From contig JANXRV010000039.1 in NCBI GenBank assembly GCA_025356665.1, positions 1 through 64,000 of the forward strand: a stretch of 64,000 nucleotides of DNA. Direction: 5' to 3'. Each line of letters begins with the position of its first letter. The first letter of the stretch is position 1. The stretch is from CAITSH01 sp025356665 (GTDB taxonomy: Bacteria > Pseudomonadota > Gammaproteobacteria > Burkholderiales > SG8-39). Position numbers and translations under genes: made by a program. Shown here one piece after another: positions 15,472-23,711 of this stretch. The notes beneath the pieces are model-generated. The model had not been told where the DNA came from, did no database searches, and worked only from the letters and a program-made list of their open reading frames with translations.

Positions 15472-16276
15472 CCTCCCGGCCATCGCGCTGGAAGTAAAAG
15501 CCGCACAAGACAGCGGCGCAGCGCTGCAGCCCTTTACGTCGCGCTGGCCCGACTTTGATGAAGCGCAGGCCTATGAGCTTGCCGGCCTGGTGCACGCCGC
15601 GCGCCTCGCCGCAGGCGCGCGGCCGGTCGGACGCAAGATCGGCTTTACCAACCCGGACATGTGGGCCTTGTACGGCGTGCGCGAACCGGTCTGGGGCTAC
15701 GTCTACGATTCGACGGTCGAATATCTCGCCGGCTCGCGCGGCGTGTGCCGTCTCGGCGTGTTCGCCGCACCGCGCATCGAGCCTGAGATCGTGGTGCACT
15801 TTCATGCCGCGCCGCCGCTCAACGCGAACCCGGCAGAAGTGCTCGCCTGCATCGACTGGATCGCCCACGGTTTTGAGATCGTGCAGTCGCATTATCCGGA
15901 CTGGAAGTTTCGCGCCGCCGACACCATCGCCGACGCCGGCATGCACGCGCGGCTGCTGCTTGGCGAACCGGTGCCGGTCAGCCGCTTGGGCAGCGTCCTG
16001 AAGGCCGAACTGGAAAACTTCACGCTGCGCCTGTCATGCGAGGGCGCGCTGCGCGAACAAGGCAAGGGCAATAAGGTATTGGGCGGGCCGCTGCAGGCGG
16101 TGGCGCATTTGATTGCAGTGTTGGCGACCCAGCCGCACAGCCGGCCACTGCAGGCGGGCGAACTGGTGACCACCGGCACGCTCACCGCCGCGCCGCCCAT
16201 ACGCGCGGGCGAAACCTGGACGACGACGCTGCAGGGCATTGCGCTGCCGGGACTTTCGCTCAAGCTGGAGGCTTGA
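15455..16276 (+). CDS. 2-oxopent-4-enoate hydratase / 4-oxalocrotonate decarboxylase family protein
   Basis: This 273-residue protein belongs to the FAH-fold hydratase/decarboxylase group (MhpD, XylJ, DmpH). Typical segments are VGRKIGFTNPDMWALYGV, EPEIVVHF, and a C-terminal TTGTLTAAPPIRAGETW. The family hydrates 2-hydroxypenta-2,4-dienoate or decarboxylates 4-oxalocrotonate in meta-cleavage pathways. ATGs at 15455 and 15461 are both usable. The start lies inside the end of the broken siderophore-reductase frame. The usual partner genes (aldolase, acylating dehydrogenase) are not next to it, so the pathway is incomplete here. Confidence 0.84.
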   Translation: MAMTPDLPAIALEVKAAQDSGAALQPFTSRWPDFDEAQAYELAGLVHAARLAAGARPVGRKIGFTNPDMWALYGVREPVWGYVYDSTVEYLAGSRGVCRLGVFAAPRIEPEIVVHFHAAPPLNANPAEVLACIDWIAHGFEIVQSHYPDWKFRAADTIADAGMHARLLLGEPVPVSRLGSVLKAELENFTLRLSCEGALREQGKGNKVLGGPLQAVAHLIAVLATQPHSRPLQAGELVTTGTLTAAPPIRAGETWTTTLQGIALPGLSLKLEA

Positions 16277-16368
16277 CCCCCGGTCGCTGCGCTGTGCGGG
16301 CGTGCAGCCGGTGCGACTGGCCGTAGCCGAAGTGATCGTGGTCTAGTCAGGCCGCCGGAAGGTAAATC

Positions 16369-16403
16369 GGCTCAAAACCCGCGCTAGATAAGGGTTTTCA
16401 GCC
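16369..16403. terminator. Hairpin after the hydratase gene (GGGTTTT family, copy 1)
   Basis: The stem GGCT-AAAACCC / GGGTTTT-AGCC encloses an 11-base loop between the hydratase gene and the SnoaL-like gene. It shares the shape and tail of the hairpins at 16980-17010 and 27676-27706, and probably acts as a terminator. Confidence 0.55.
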
Positions 16404-16483
16404 CATAGGCATGCCCCGGTTGCGCGCCGGTCGGGGGCTGCGCTATCGTCCTACCTCAGACCTTCAACCACGGAGATGCGCGC

Positions 16484-16939
16484 ATGAACGCCAAGGAAGA
16501 ATCAATGCAGCCAAGCGACCAGGCGGTGGTGCACGCCATGGCGCGCGAGTCGCTGGGTGCCGGCGGCAAGCTGGTGTGGGATTTCCTGTCGCTGTTTGCC
16601 ACGCGCCGCTATGCCGAGGCCAACGCTTTTCTCGCCCCCGGCTGCGCCATGCTGTTTCCCGGCGGCACGGTGTTTACCGACTGCACCGACTTGCCCAAGC
16701 GCTCCTCGGCCATGTACCGCTGGGTGAAAAAGGAATTCGAGCGCATCGACGAATTCGAGGCTGAGAACGGCACGGTGGTCTACAACTACGGCGGCCTGCG
16801 CGGCGAGTGGGCCGACGGCACGCCCTTCGAGGGCATTCGCTATATCGACCGCTTTCTGATCCGTGACGGGCGCATTGTCGACCAGAAGGTCTGGAACGAT
16901 CTTGCCGTCGCCATCGCCGCGCGCCAGGCACCGCGCTAG
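16484..16939 (+). CDS. SnoaL/NTF2-like protein
   Basis: This 151-residue protein has the features of the NTF2-like SnoaL fold: an N-terminal helix, a cone of sheets, and a C-terminal block of the type RYIDRFLIRDGRIVDQKVWND. Members include polyketide cyclases, isomerases and proteins of unknown role. GGAG 8 bases before the ATG at 16484 supports this start. A second ATG at 16505 also has a good ribosome binding site (AAGGAAGA). No catalytic role can be assigned. It is convergent with the Bug gene that ends at 17047. Confidence 0.75.
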   Translation: MNAKEESMQPSDQAVVHAMARESLGAGGKLVWDFLSLFATRRYAEANAFLAPGCAMLFPGGTVFTDCTDLPKRSSAMYRWVKKEFERIDEFEAENGTVVYNYGGLRGEWADGTPFEGIRYIDRFLIRDGRIVDQKVWNDLAVAIAARQAPR

Positions 16940-16979
16940 CCCCACTGCGTTCCGGTATCGAAAATTAGTCGGCCGTAAG

Positions 16980-17010
16980 CTGGAAACCCGCGTCTGGCGC
17001 GGATTTCCAG
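16980..17010. terminator. Bidirectional hairpin between convergent genes (copy 2)
   Basis: CTGGAAACCCGCG / CGCGGATTTCCAG form a 13-bp stem with one mismatch around TCTGG. It sits between the convergent SnoaL-like and Bug genes and can terminate in both directions. The tail CAGCCTAT is shared with the copy at 27676-27706. Confidence 0.65.
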
Positions 17011-17046
17011 CCTATCGCCACCCGGGAAAGCCACCTGCGAGGCGGC

Positions 17047-18024
17047 TTATTCGACCTTGATGGCGGTGCGCGCCACGAGGTCAGTCCATTGCTGGATCTC
17101 CCGCGTCATGCGCGCCGTAAACTCCTGCGCGCTGACCGACAGCACGCGTGCGCCCTGGCCGTTGAACAACTCGCGCACGCCGGGCTTGTCCATGATCTTT
17201 GCCAGCTCGGCCTGCAGGCGCGCGACCACCTGCGGCGGCGTGCCGGCCGGTGCGAGCAGCCCGAACCAGATCGGTGCATCGTAGTCGGTGAAGCCCTGCT
17301 CGTAAAAAGTCGGCGCATCAGGCAGAAAGGCGCTGCGCTGCTGCCCTGTTAAGCCAAGGGCGCGCAGGCGGCCCGCCTTGATCTGCCCCATCGCGCTGGC
17401 AAGACTGGAGGTGCCAAAGTCGATGCGACCAGCCACCGCTTCACTGATAGAGCCGGCGACGCCCTTATAAGGGATGTGCGTCACGCGCATTTTGGTCTTG
17501 TCAAAAAACAGCGCTGCAGCGAGGTGTGATGAGGTGCCCTGCCCGCCCGAACCAAAGCTGAGTGATTCGGGTTTGTCCTGCGCCATTCGCACCAGCGCGC
17601 GCGCATTGGCCGCAGGCAGGTCCACGCGCGCCCACATCACCGTGGGTGCTTCGGCCAGCAAGGCCACCGGCACAAAATCCTTTAACGGCTGGTAGGGCAG
17701 CTTGGGGAATAGCGCCGGATTAACCGTGAAGGTGTTCTCGGTAAAGAGCAGCGTGTAACCGTCGGCCTGCGACTTGGCCACGGCATCGATGCCGATAATG
17801 CCGCTGGCGCCGGTGCGGTTCTCGACGATCACCGCCTGGCCCAGTGGCTCGGCGAGTTCGACCGCGACGCGGCGCGCCGCCACATCGGTGAAGGAGCCGG
17901 CGAGGTAGGGCACGACAAAGCGGATTGGCTTGGTCGGCCAGGCCTGTGCCACAGCATGGCCGCTGCCGAGCAGCGATGCGACTGCGATGAAAGCCAACAA
18001 CGTTCGAATGCACATCGTATCCAT
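17047..18024 (-). CDS. Bug/TctC-family periplasmic solute receptor
   Basis: This 325-residue receptor starts at an ATG preceded by AAGAAGGGGGC. The signal peptide ends at GHAVAQA. The first ligand loop reads PYLAGSFTDVAARR, lacking the usual double glycine, which may change the bound carboxylate. VENRTGASGIIG and QADGYTLLF are normal. It is the last gene of a run that begins with CaiB/MaoC genes and lies 28 bases after another Bug gene. Both receptors may serve related compounds. Confidence 0.9.
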   Translation of the reverse strand: MDTMCIRTLLAFIAVASLLGSGHAVAQAWPTKPIRFVVPYLAGSFTDVAARRVAVELAEPLGQAVIVENRTGASGIIGIDAVAKSQADGYTLLFTENTFTVNPALFPKLPYQPLKDFVPVALLAEAPTVMWARVDLPAANARALVRMAQDKPESLSFGSGGQGTSSHLAAALFFDKTKMRVTHIPYKGVAGSISEAVAGRIDFGTSSLASAMGQIKAGRLRALGLTGQQRSAFLPDAPTFYEQGFTDYDAPIWFGLLAPAGTPPQVVARLQAELAKIMDKPGVRELFNGQGARVLSVSAQEFTARMTREIQQWTDLVARTAIKVE

Positions 18025-18052
18025 GCCCCCTTCTTGAGCTTGCGCTACAGCC

Positions 18053-19003
18053 TTACTCGGCCTTGACGCCCGAGTCCTTGACCACCTTGGCCCACAGCGC
18101 CACTTCACTGCGCAGGAAGCTGCCGAACTCCTCCGGCGTGGAGGGCGTGAGCACCACGCCCTGCGGCGCGGCCTGCGCCTTGACCTCGGGGTCTTCGAGC
18201 AGCGTGCGCGATGCCGCGTTGAGACGCTGGATGATCGCAGCTGGCGTGCCGGCCGGCGCAAGCAGGCCATACCAGGTGGTGGCGATAAAGTTGATGCCCG
18301 ACTCGACCACGGTGGGGATCTCCGGCGCAAGCGGCGAACGCTTGGCACCGGTGACGGCAAGACCCTTCAACTTGCCGCCCTTGACCTGCGGCAGCGTGGT
18401 GCCTATGCCCGAAATGACCAGTTGCACATCGCCTGACATCACCGCAGCCATGGCCGGCGCCGCGCCCTTGAACGGAATGCGCGTGATCTGTATGCCGGCG
18501 AGCGAGTCAAAGAGTTCGGTGGCGAGCAGCGTCGGACTCGAAGTCGCGCCGTAGTTGAGGGCACCGGGCTTGGACTTGGCCAATGCGATGAACTCTTTCA
18601 GGGTGTTCACCGGCAGCGAGGGCGTGACGGCGATCATGTTGGGCGATTCACCCACCAGGGTCACCGCTGCGAAATCCTCGACGGTGCGATACGGAACTTT
18701 GGGGTAAAAGCTCGCGTTGATGGCGTGCCCGGCGGATATGAAAAACAGCGTGTAGCCATCGGGCGTAGCCTTGGCCACGAGGTCGCCCGCGATGACGCCG
18801 TCCGCGCCGCCCTTGTTCTCGATCACCACCTGCTGGCCCAGCACATTTCCGAGGCGCAGCGCGAACACACGCGCAATCGCGTCGGTGGGCCCGCCGGCGA
18901 CAAAGCCCACCACCATGCGAATCGGTTTGGTCGGATAGGTTTGCGCGACGGCGGTCGACAACGCAAACAAGGATGCACATAGTGCAAAGGCAAGCCGTTT
19001 CAT
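18053..19003 (-). CDS. Bug/TctC-family periplasmic solute receptor
   Basis: This 316-residue receptor has a clear signal peptide (MKRLAFALCASLFALSTAVA), TYPTKPIRMVVGFVAGGPTD, VIENKGGADGVIAGDLV and TPDGYTLFF. The chosen ATG at 19003 is preceded by GAAGGAG. Earlier in-frame codons would add a non-hydrophobic extension. It lies between the small cupin gene (40-base gap) and a second Bug gene, in a likely operon with MaoC and CaiB genes. Confidence 0.9.
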   Translation of the reverse strand: MKRLAFALCASLFALSTAVAQTYPTKPIRMVVGFVAGGPTDAIARVFALRLGNVLGQQVVIENKGGADGVIAGDLVAKATPDGYTLFFISAGHAINASFYPKVPYRTVEDFAAVTLVGESPNMIAVTPSLPVNTLKEFIALAKSKPGALNYGATSSPTLLATELFDSLAGIQITRIPFKGAAPAMAAVMSGDVQLVISGIGTTLPQVKGGKLKGLAVTGAKRSPLAPEIPTVVESGINFIATTWYGLLAPAGTPAAIIQRLNAASRTLLEDPEVKAQAAPQGVVLTPSTPEEFGSFLRSEVALWAKVVKDSGVKAE

Positions 19004-19043
19004 CAAAAACTCCTTCGAAGGTGTGGTGTACGGGTCGGCGCTT

Positions 19044-19439
19044 TCACTTGCGCACGACTTTGGCAGGGTTTTCGCCATAGGGCGGCGAGTAGATGATCAA
19101 GACCTTCATGCGCTCGGAAGTGACGCGCACGGAATGAAACACGTCGGCCGGAAAAAAGCACAGGTCGCCGGCGCGCGCCTGGTGGGTGACGCCGTCGATG
19201 ATGACCTCGGCCTCGCCTTCGATAAAGTATTGCGCCTGCTCCATGCCCGGGTGGGCGTGGGTTGAAACGCCGGCGCCCTTCTCGACTTCGCCCAGCACCA
19301 CTTCCATATACTGGGCGCCGTTGATCGCCGCCGATACGAGGCGGGTGTTCTTGGTGCCGGTGTGGTTGGCCGGCGAGTAGGACTCCATGTCGTCCGGGCG
19401 CAGTACATACTTTGAAGTGGGTGCAGTCGTGGTGCTCAT
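19044..19439 (-). CDS. Small cupin-domain protein
   Basis: This 131-residue single-domain cupin carries motif 1 (STHAHPGMEQAQYFIEGE) and motif 2 (GDLCFFPADVFHSVR). The His and Glu ligands for a metal are present. Small cupins of this type can be isomerases, decarboxylases or dioxygenases. The gene lies between MaoC (18-base gap) and Bug receptor genes in the same direction, so it probably works on the same imported compound. No specific reaction can be named. Confidence 0.83.
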   Translation of the reverse strand: MSTTTAPTSKYVLRPDDMESYSPANHTGTKNTRLVSAAINGAQYMEVVLGEVEKGAGVSTHAHPGMEQAQYFIEGEAEVIIDGVTHQARAGDLCFFPADVFHSVRVTSERMKVLIIYSPPYGENPAKVVRK

Positions 19440-19457
19440 GCGGAAAACCTCCGTGCT

Positions 19458-19907
19458 TTATTCGGGCGCGCTGTCGCGGCAGCGGATCAGCGCGTGCTTG
19501 TCGTTGCGGAATACTTCTTCATCGAGCTGGTTATAAACGTGGTCGCGAAACACCACCAGTCCCCGTCCCGGCTTGGAGGTCAGGCGCTTTTGCACGACCT
19601 CGACCTCGGTGCGTATGGTGTCGCCGGGCCGCACGTGGCGCAGGAACTTGGCGCCCTCTATGCCCGCCAGCGCCACCACGCTGCCCTGAAAGAGCTCCCC
19701 CGTCATGGCCGTGGAAAACGACATCACCAGGTGGCTGGGGCAGATGCGCCCCGGCAGGCCGCGCGATTGCGCGTAAGCGTCATCGAGAAACAGCGGCACG
19801 TCATAGCCCACCAGCTTGCAAAAGGCGTCCTGGTCGGCGGCGGTGATCAGGCGTGAGGTGGTCGGGTAGGTCGCACCGACTTCGAAGTCTTCGTAAAAGC
19901 GCGTCAT
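19458..19907 (-). CDS. MaoC-domain hydratase-like protein
   Basis: This 149-residue protein has the hot-dog fold of the MaoC/R-hydratase group. A long block, SHLVMSFSTAMTGELFQGS, sits in the substrate region and VRPGDTI in the second conserved segment. The canonical Asp/His catalytic dyad is not obvious, so it may be a hydratase variant or a binding partner. Its start overlaps the stop of the CoA-transferase gene by 4 bases. Together they suggest a CoA-thioester pathway in which the acid is activated by CoA transfer and then hydrated. Confidence 0.8.
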   Translation of the reverse strand: MTRFYEDFEVGATYPTTSRLITAADQDAFCKLVGYDVPLFLDDAYAQSRGLPGRICPSHLVMSFSTAMTGELFQGSVVALAGIEGAKFLRHVRPGDTIRTEVEVVQKRLTSKPGRGLVVFRDHVYNQLDEEVFRNDKHALIRCRDSAPE

Positions 19908-21169
19908 CGCTTGGCCTTTTGGTCATGGCCCCCGGCGAGGCGAACGGCACCGCCTGCGGCAAGGCGGGCGATATCCCCGGCGGAGTAGCCTGCCTCGGCC
20001 AGCACCGCCTGCGTGTGCTCGGCAAATTTCGGCGCGACGCCGGGGTGGCGCGCCGCCTCACCGTCAAAAAACCCGGGCGAGGCGAGCATGCGTGTGCGGC
20101 CGATGCCGGCGTGCTCGCGCGCGACCAGCGTGCCGGTGGTGGCAAGGTCGGGGTCGGCCGCCACATCGGCAAGGGCGTTAACGCGTTGCGCCGGGAAGCC
20201 GAGGCGCGCAGCAAGCGCTTCCCATTCGGCCACGGTGCGCGTGCCGGCGACGGCGGCGATCATGTCGTAGAGCTCGCCGACATGGGCGTTGCGCACCACC
20301 GCGTCGGTGATGCGCGGATCGTCCGCGAGCTCGGCCCGGCCGGTCTCGCGAAAAAACTGCGCCCACTGCGCGCCGCTGTAGGGCGTCATGGCGACATAGC
20401 CGTCCTTGGCGCTGTAAATGCGCCGGCCGCGTGCCGACATCACGCGGTGGTAACCGATCTCGCCGCGTGCCGGCTCGTAGCTTTCGCCCTGCAGGTGTTC
20501 GAGCAGCACGAAGGCGGCGAGGGTTTCGTACATGGGCACGTCGATCAGCCCGCCGCGCCCGGTGGTGGCGCGCCGGTACAGCGCCGCGAGCACGGCGCAG
20601 GCGAGGCCCATGCCGGCAACCTTGTCGGCAAGCAGGCTTTGCACAAAACGCGGCACGCCGTCATCACCGGCATTGAGCGCGGCCAGGCCCGAGGAGGTCT
20701 GGATCACATCGTCGATGGCCGCGGCGTCGGCGCGCGTGTTGGCTTTGGCAAAGCCGGTGGCGGTGCAGTACAGGATGCGCGGATTGATGGCGGCGACCGC
20801 TTCATAGGAGAGGTCCAGCCTGTCCATGGCGCCACGCCTGACGTTGTGGATGAACACGTCGGCGGTGCCGATGAGCTTGCGCAACACCGCACGCCCCTCT
20901 GCATTCTTGAGGTCGATGGCCACCGAACGCTTGCCGCGGTTGAGGTTCAAAAAGATGCAGCCCATGCCATCGGACGCAACAGAACCGGCGTGGCGCATGA
21001 TGTCGCCCTCGGGCGGCTCGATCTTGATGACGTCAGCGCCGTAGTCGGCGAGGATTTGCGTGGTCAGCGGCCCAAACACCACGGTGGTGAGGTCGAGCAC
21101 GCGCACGCTGGCGAGCAGTGCGGCGTCGCCTGCTTTGGCGGGACTCCGGTCTGTTACTGCTGCGTTCAT
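19904..21169 (-). CDS. CaiB/BaiF family (class III) CoA-transferase
   Basis: This 421-residue protein is a family III CoA-transferase. It shows VLDLTTVVFGPLTTQILADYG at the N-terminus, VIKIEPPEGD, FLNLNRGKRS and the catalytic-Asp region AAIDDVIQTSSGL near residue 150. These enzymes move CoA from a donor thioester to a carboxylate such as formate, succinate, mesaconate or carnitine. It is the first gene of a likely operon with MaoC, cupin and two Bug genes, which points to uptake and CoA activation of one organic acid. A 7-bp repeat array lies immediately upstream. Confidence 0.9.
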   Translation of the reverse strand: MNAAVTDRSPAKAGDAALLASVRVLDLTTVVFGPLTTQILADYGADVIKIEPPEGDIMRHAGSVASDGMGCIFLNLNRGKRSVAIDLKNAEGRAVLRKLIGTADVFIHNVRRGAMDRLDLSYEAVAAINPRILYCTATGFAKANTRADAAAIDDVIQTSSGLAALNAGDDGVPRFVQSLLADKVAGMGLACAVLAALYRRATTGRGGLIDVPMYETLAAFVLLEHLQGESYEPARGEIGYHRVMSARGRRIYSAKDGYVAMTPYSGAQWAQFFRETGRAELADDPRITDAVVRNAHVGELYDMIAAVAGTRTVAEWEALAARLGFPAQRVNALADVAADPDLATTGTLVAREHAGIGRTRMLASPGFFDGEAARHPGVAPKFAEHTQAVLAEAGYSAGDIARLAAGGAVRLAGGHDQKAKR

Positions 21170-21201
21170 GAGTAGCGCTTGCGTCCTCGTCCGATTTCCA
21201 A

Positions 21202-21250
21202 TTTACCTTTTCCCATTCCCTATTCCCTATTTCCCATTCCCCATTCCCTA
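21202..21250. repeat. Tandem 7-bp repeat array (TTCCCAT/ATTCCCT units)
   Basis: Five to six degenerate copies of a 7-bp unit (consensus ATTCCCN) run from 21202 into the stop codon of the RidA gene at 21248-21250. The same unit occurs in inverted pairs around hisF at 42405-42562 and 43333-43418. Confidence 0.85.
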
Positions 21251-21658
21251 TTTTTCAGAGGGCGCATCGCGCAACACCGCAACGGCCGAAATTTCGATCA
21301 GCGCGTCCTTGCGCAACAGACCCGCAACCAGCACGCCCGCCGCCGCCGGCGTCGCGGTCTTGAAAAACTCGCGCCGCACGGCCGCCGTGCCCTTATAGTT
21401 TTCGGTGGTGGTGAAAAATTCCTGCGTCTGTACGATGTCATCGCAGGATCCGCCCACCGATTGCAGCAGCGCCTCGAACTTGCGAAAGATCTGGCGCGTC
21501 TGCTCGACAATGTCGCCAGGCGCGGTGATCTTGCCGCTCTCGTCGGTGCCGGTGGCGCCCGAGAGCCAGATGGTGTTACCCACGCGCATCGCCGGAGCAA
21601 AGGTGTAGTGCGCGGGCCAGGGCTTGCCGGCAGTGAGTTTTTCGCGAATCTCGGGCAT
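21248..21658 (-). CDS. RidA/YjgF-family protein
   Basis: This 136-residue protein is of the Rid family, with GNTIWLSGATGTDESGKI near the start and a C-terminal LIEISAVAVL strand. RidA proper hydrolyses reactive enamine/imine intermediates, but the many Rid subgroups in catabolic clusters have varied roles. The conserved arginine before the final block (VLVAGLLRKD) is present. The start is an ATG preceded by GAGGAACAAC. The gene sits between two short-repeat arrays and its stop codon is part of one of them. Confidence 0.85.
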   Translation of the reverse strand: MPEIREKLTAGKPWPAHYTFAPAMRVGNTIWLSGATGTDESGKITAPGDIVEQTRQIFRKFEALLQSVGGSCDDIVQTQEFFTTTENYKGTAAVRREFFKTATPAAAGVLVAGLLRKDALIEISAVAVLRDAPSEK

Positions 21659-21665
21659 GTTGTTC

Positions 21666-21728
21666 CTCGCTGACCTCGTTGACCTAGTTGACCTAATTAG
21701 CCTAGGTGGCCTTGTTGACCTTGTTGTC
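21666..21728. repeat. Tandem 9-bp repeat (7 units)
   Basis: Seven tandem units of nine bases, consensus CTNGTTGAC, fill the space before the RidA start and run into the 3' end of the MaoC gene, where they encode its last residues. Two central units are more degenerate (CTAATTAGC, CTAGGTGGC). Confidence 0.85.
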
Positions 21729-22169
21729 TGGTGCATCATCGTGCGGCATTACGCGATAAACGTGAAACCCTTCGAGCAAGACCTCGTCGCGCTGGTTGAG
21801 CAACCGCGTCTTGAAGCGCGCGAATTGCCTATGTTCCTCGTTCCAGAGCTTTTCCAGCTCGAACAGCGGCCGCACCGTATCGCCCACCAGTGCCGGCTTG
21901 AGAAAGCGGCAGCCCTGCTCGATAAAAATAAAACCATCCAGACGCTCGCGCTCCGACGATGCACCCAACGCCGTCAGCGATGTAAGCAAGAGCCCGTGCG
22001 CCAGCGGCTTGCCGAAATGGCTTTTCTTGGCGTATTCGACGTCATAGTGAATGGGATGCACGTCGCCGGTCACCCCGGAGAAGAGCAGGAAGTGCGCATC
22101 GGTGAGCGTCTTGGAGGGCCCGCCGAAGGTTTCGCCGACTTCCAATGGAAGTGGTTTGGATTTGTTCAT
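21702..22169 (-). CDS. MaoC-like (R)-specific hydratase domain protein
   Basis: This 155-residue hot-dog protein keeps the hydratase-2 signature, GDVHPIHYDVEYAKKSHFG, followed by AHGLLLTSL. The Asp and His of the catalytic dyad are in GDVHPIH, so enoyl-CoA hydration is plausible. The C-terminal eight residues are encoded by a 9-bp tandem repeat, so the stop may have been moved by the repeat. It is upstream of the RidA gene and shares its direction. Confidence 0.85.
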   Translation of the reverse strand: MNKSKPLPLEVGETFGGPSKTLTDAHFLLFSGVTGDVHPIHYDVEYAKKSHFGKPLAHGLLLTSLTALGASSERERLDGFIFIEQGCRFLKPALVGDTVRPLFELEKLWNEEHRQFARFKTRLLNQRDEVLLEGFHVYRVMPHDDAPDNKVNKAT

Positions 22170-22290
22170 AGATTGTCTTGCTTCAATTTTATGGGCGTAT
22201 CAATGCCAACGGGTAGGCGCCGGTATTGCGCTGGAATGGTTAAGTGTCGATGGCACGGACTATAAACCGTGTTCAGTCCCATGGCATCCA

Positions 22291-23208
22291 CTACGCGCTC
22301 TCGCGTTTTACCACGTCATCAAGCCAGGCGACAAAGCGGCGCACCACGGTGCGCTCGGCCGCGCCGGCTGCGGCGAGCACGAAATAGGAGCGCGAGGACT
22401 CGGTGCGGCCCGCAAAGGGCGCCACGAGCTGGCCTTGTTTGATCAACCGGCGCACCAGCGGGCTGCGTCCCAATGCAACACCCTGGCCGCTGATCGCCGC
22501 CTGGATTAGTTGATCGTAGTGGCTGAAGCGCTGTCCGCCCGACAGCACAGGCTGCTTGATCCGCATCACCTCGAACCAGACGTTCCACTGCAGCCACGGC
22601 CAGCCTGCGATCGGATCCTCGTAGTGCAGCAATAGCTGGGGCGGCAAATCCCCCGGGGCCTTGAGGCGGTGGCTGCGCAGCAGCTTCGGGGCGCACACCG
22701 GGAACACGTCCTCGCCAAAGAGCTTTATCGCCCCGGAGGGCGCCGCCTTGGACGAGCAGTAGCGAATCGCCACGTCTATGCCCTGGCGCTCCAGGTCGGA
22801 GTTGGTGTTCTCCGCGGCGATGCGCACCTCGATATCAGGATGCAGCTCGCGAAATTCATGCAGGCGCGGCACCAGCCACAGCGAGGCAAATGACACGGTA
22901 GTCGTGACCGTGAGCGTACCGCTATCGTCCGTAGTGCGTATGCGCCGGCAGGCATCGCGCAAGCGCTCCATCGCCTCACCCGCAGCGTGTTGCAACTGCC
23001 GGCCCGCCTCGGTGAGCAGCAGCGCGCGGTGGCGGCGAAGGAACAGTGGCGTGCCCAGATGCGCCTCAAGCGCCTGAATGGCGCGGCTCACCGCGGACTG
23101 GGTTACGAACAATTCCTGCGCGGCCCGGGTAAAGCTCAGATGCCGCGCGGCGGCCTCGAAACTGCGCAACAGATCGAGCGGCGGCAAGCGGCCGGGGTCT
23201 TTAGCCAT
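22291..23208 (-). CDS. LysR-family transcriptional regulator (GcvA/AmpR-like)
   Basis: This 305-residue regulator begins LPPLDLLRSFEAAARHLSFT, the typical GcvA/AmpR helix-turn-helix, with VTQSAVSRAIQALEAHLG. An effector domain follows, beginning near residue 90. It is divergent from the DUF2917 gene at 23352 and upstream of the MaoC/RidA genes on the same strand. The target is uncertain: either the DUF2917 gene or the downstream MaoC/RidA/CaiB set. Confidence 0.92.
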   Translation of the reverse strand: MAKDPGRLPPLDLLRSFEAAARHLSFTRAAQELFVTQSAVSRAIQALEAHLGTPLFLRRHRALLLTEAGRQLQHAAGEAMERLRDACRRIRTTDDSGTLTVTTTVSFASLWLVPRLHEFRELHPDIEVRIAAENTNSDLERQGIDVAIRYCSSKAAPSGAIKLFGEDVFPVCAPKLLRSHRLKAPGDLPPQLLLHYEDPIAGWPWLQWNVWFEVMRIKQPVLSGGQRFSHYDQLIQAAISGQGVALGRSPLVRRLIKQGQLVAPFAGRTESSRSYFVLAAAGAAERTVVRRFVAWLDDVVKRESA

Positions 23209-23351
23209 TCATTAAACTCATGCCACTCATGTCCAGATGTCGTTTGAACAGGCCTGCACTTCAGCGGAATATAACTCACACAACGTATCAACAGCGGCAT
23301 CCGCCGTCAACCTGAAACATGAGTTTCAATCATACATTAGGGAGCCAGACC

Positions 23352-23696
23352 ATGAGAACCTGCACCGACGCAATGCGGCTCGAGTTCGCTGCCGGCCAGA
23401 CCGTAACCCTTCAGGACGCAATAGGCACGCGCATCGCATGCCTGAGCGGATCGCTCTGGATCACCCAGGAGGACGAGGGGCGGGACGTCGTGCTCAGCCC
23501 GGGCGAGGAAGTCAGGTTGGATCGCAAGGGCAAAACGGTGATTTACGCTGTCAATCAGAGCCTCGGCCTCGCGTTCGAATCGCGCGAGGCTGCGACCGAT
23601 ACACCGTGGTGGAAGCGCCTGGGCCACGCCTGGCTCTGCCATTGCATGGGGCTGGGCATGCGCTGCAGCGCCTGGCGCCGCGCCTACCGGTTTTAG
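23352..23696 (+). CDS. DUF2917-domain protein
   Basis: This 114-residue protein matches the pattern of DUF2917: a cupin-like core with TLQDAIGTRIACLSGSLWIT, then DVVLSPGEEV. The C-terminal end is rich in Trp, Cys and Arg. The function of the family is unknown. A start at 23352 is preceded by AGGGAG. The gene stands alone between a divergent LysR gene and a convergent cupin gene. Confidence 0.78.
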   Translation: MRTCTDAMRLEFAAGQTVTLQDAIGTRIACLSGSLWITQEDEGRDVVLSPGEEVRLDRKGKTVIYAVNQSLGLAFESREAATDTPWWKRLGHAWLCHCMGLGMRCSAWRRAYRF

Positions 23697-23711
23697 GGGG
23701 GCACAACACGC

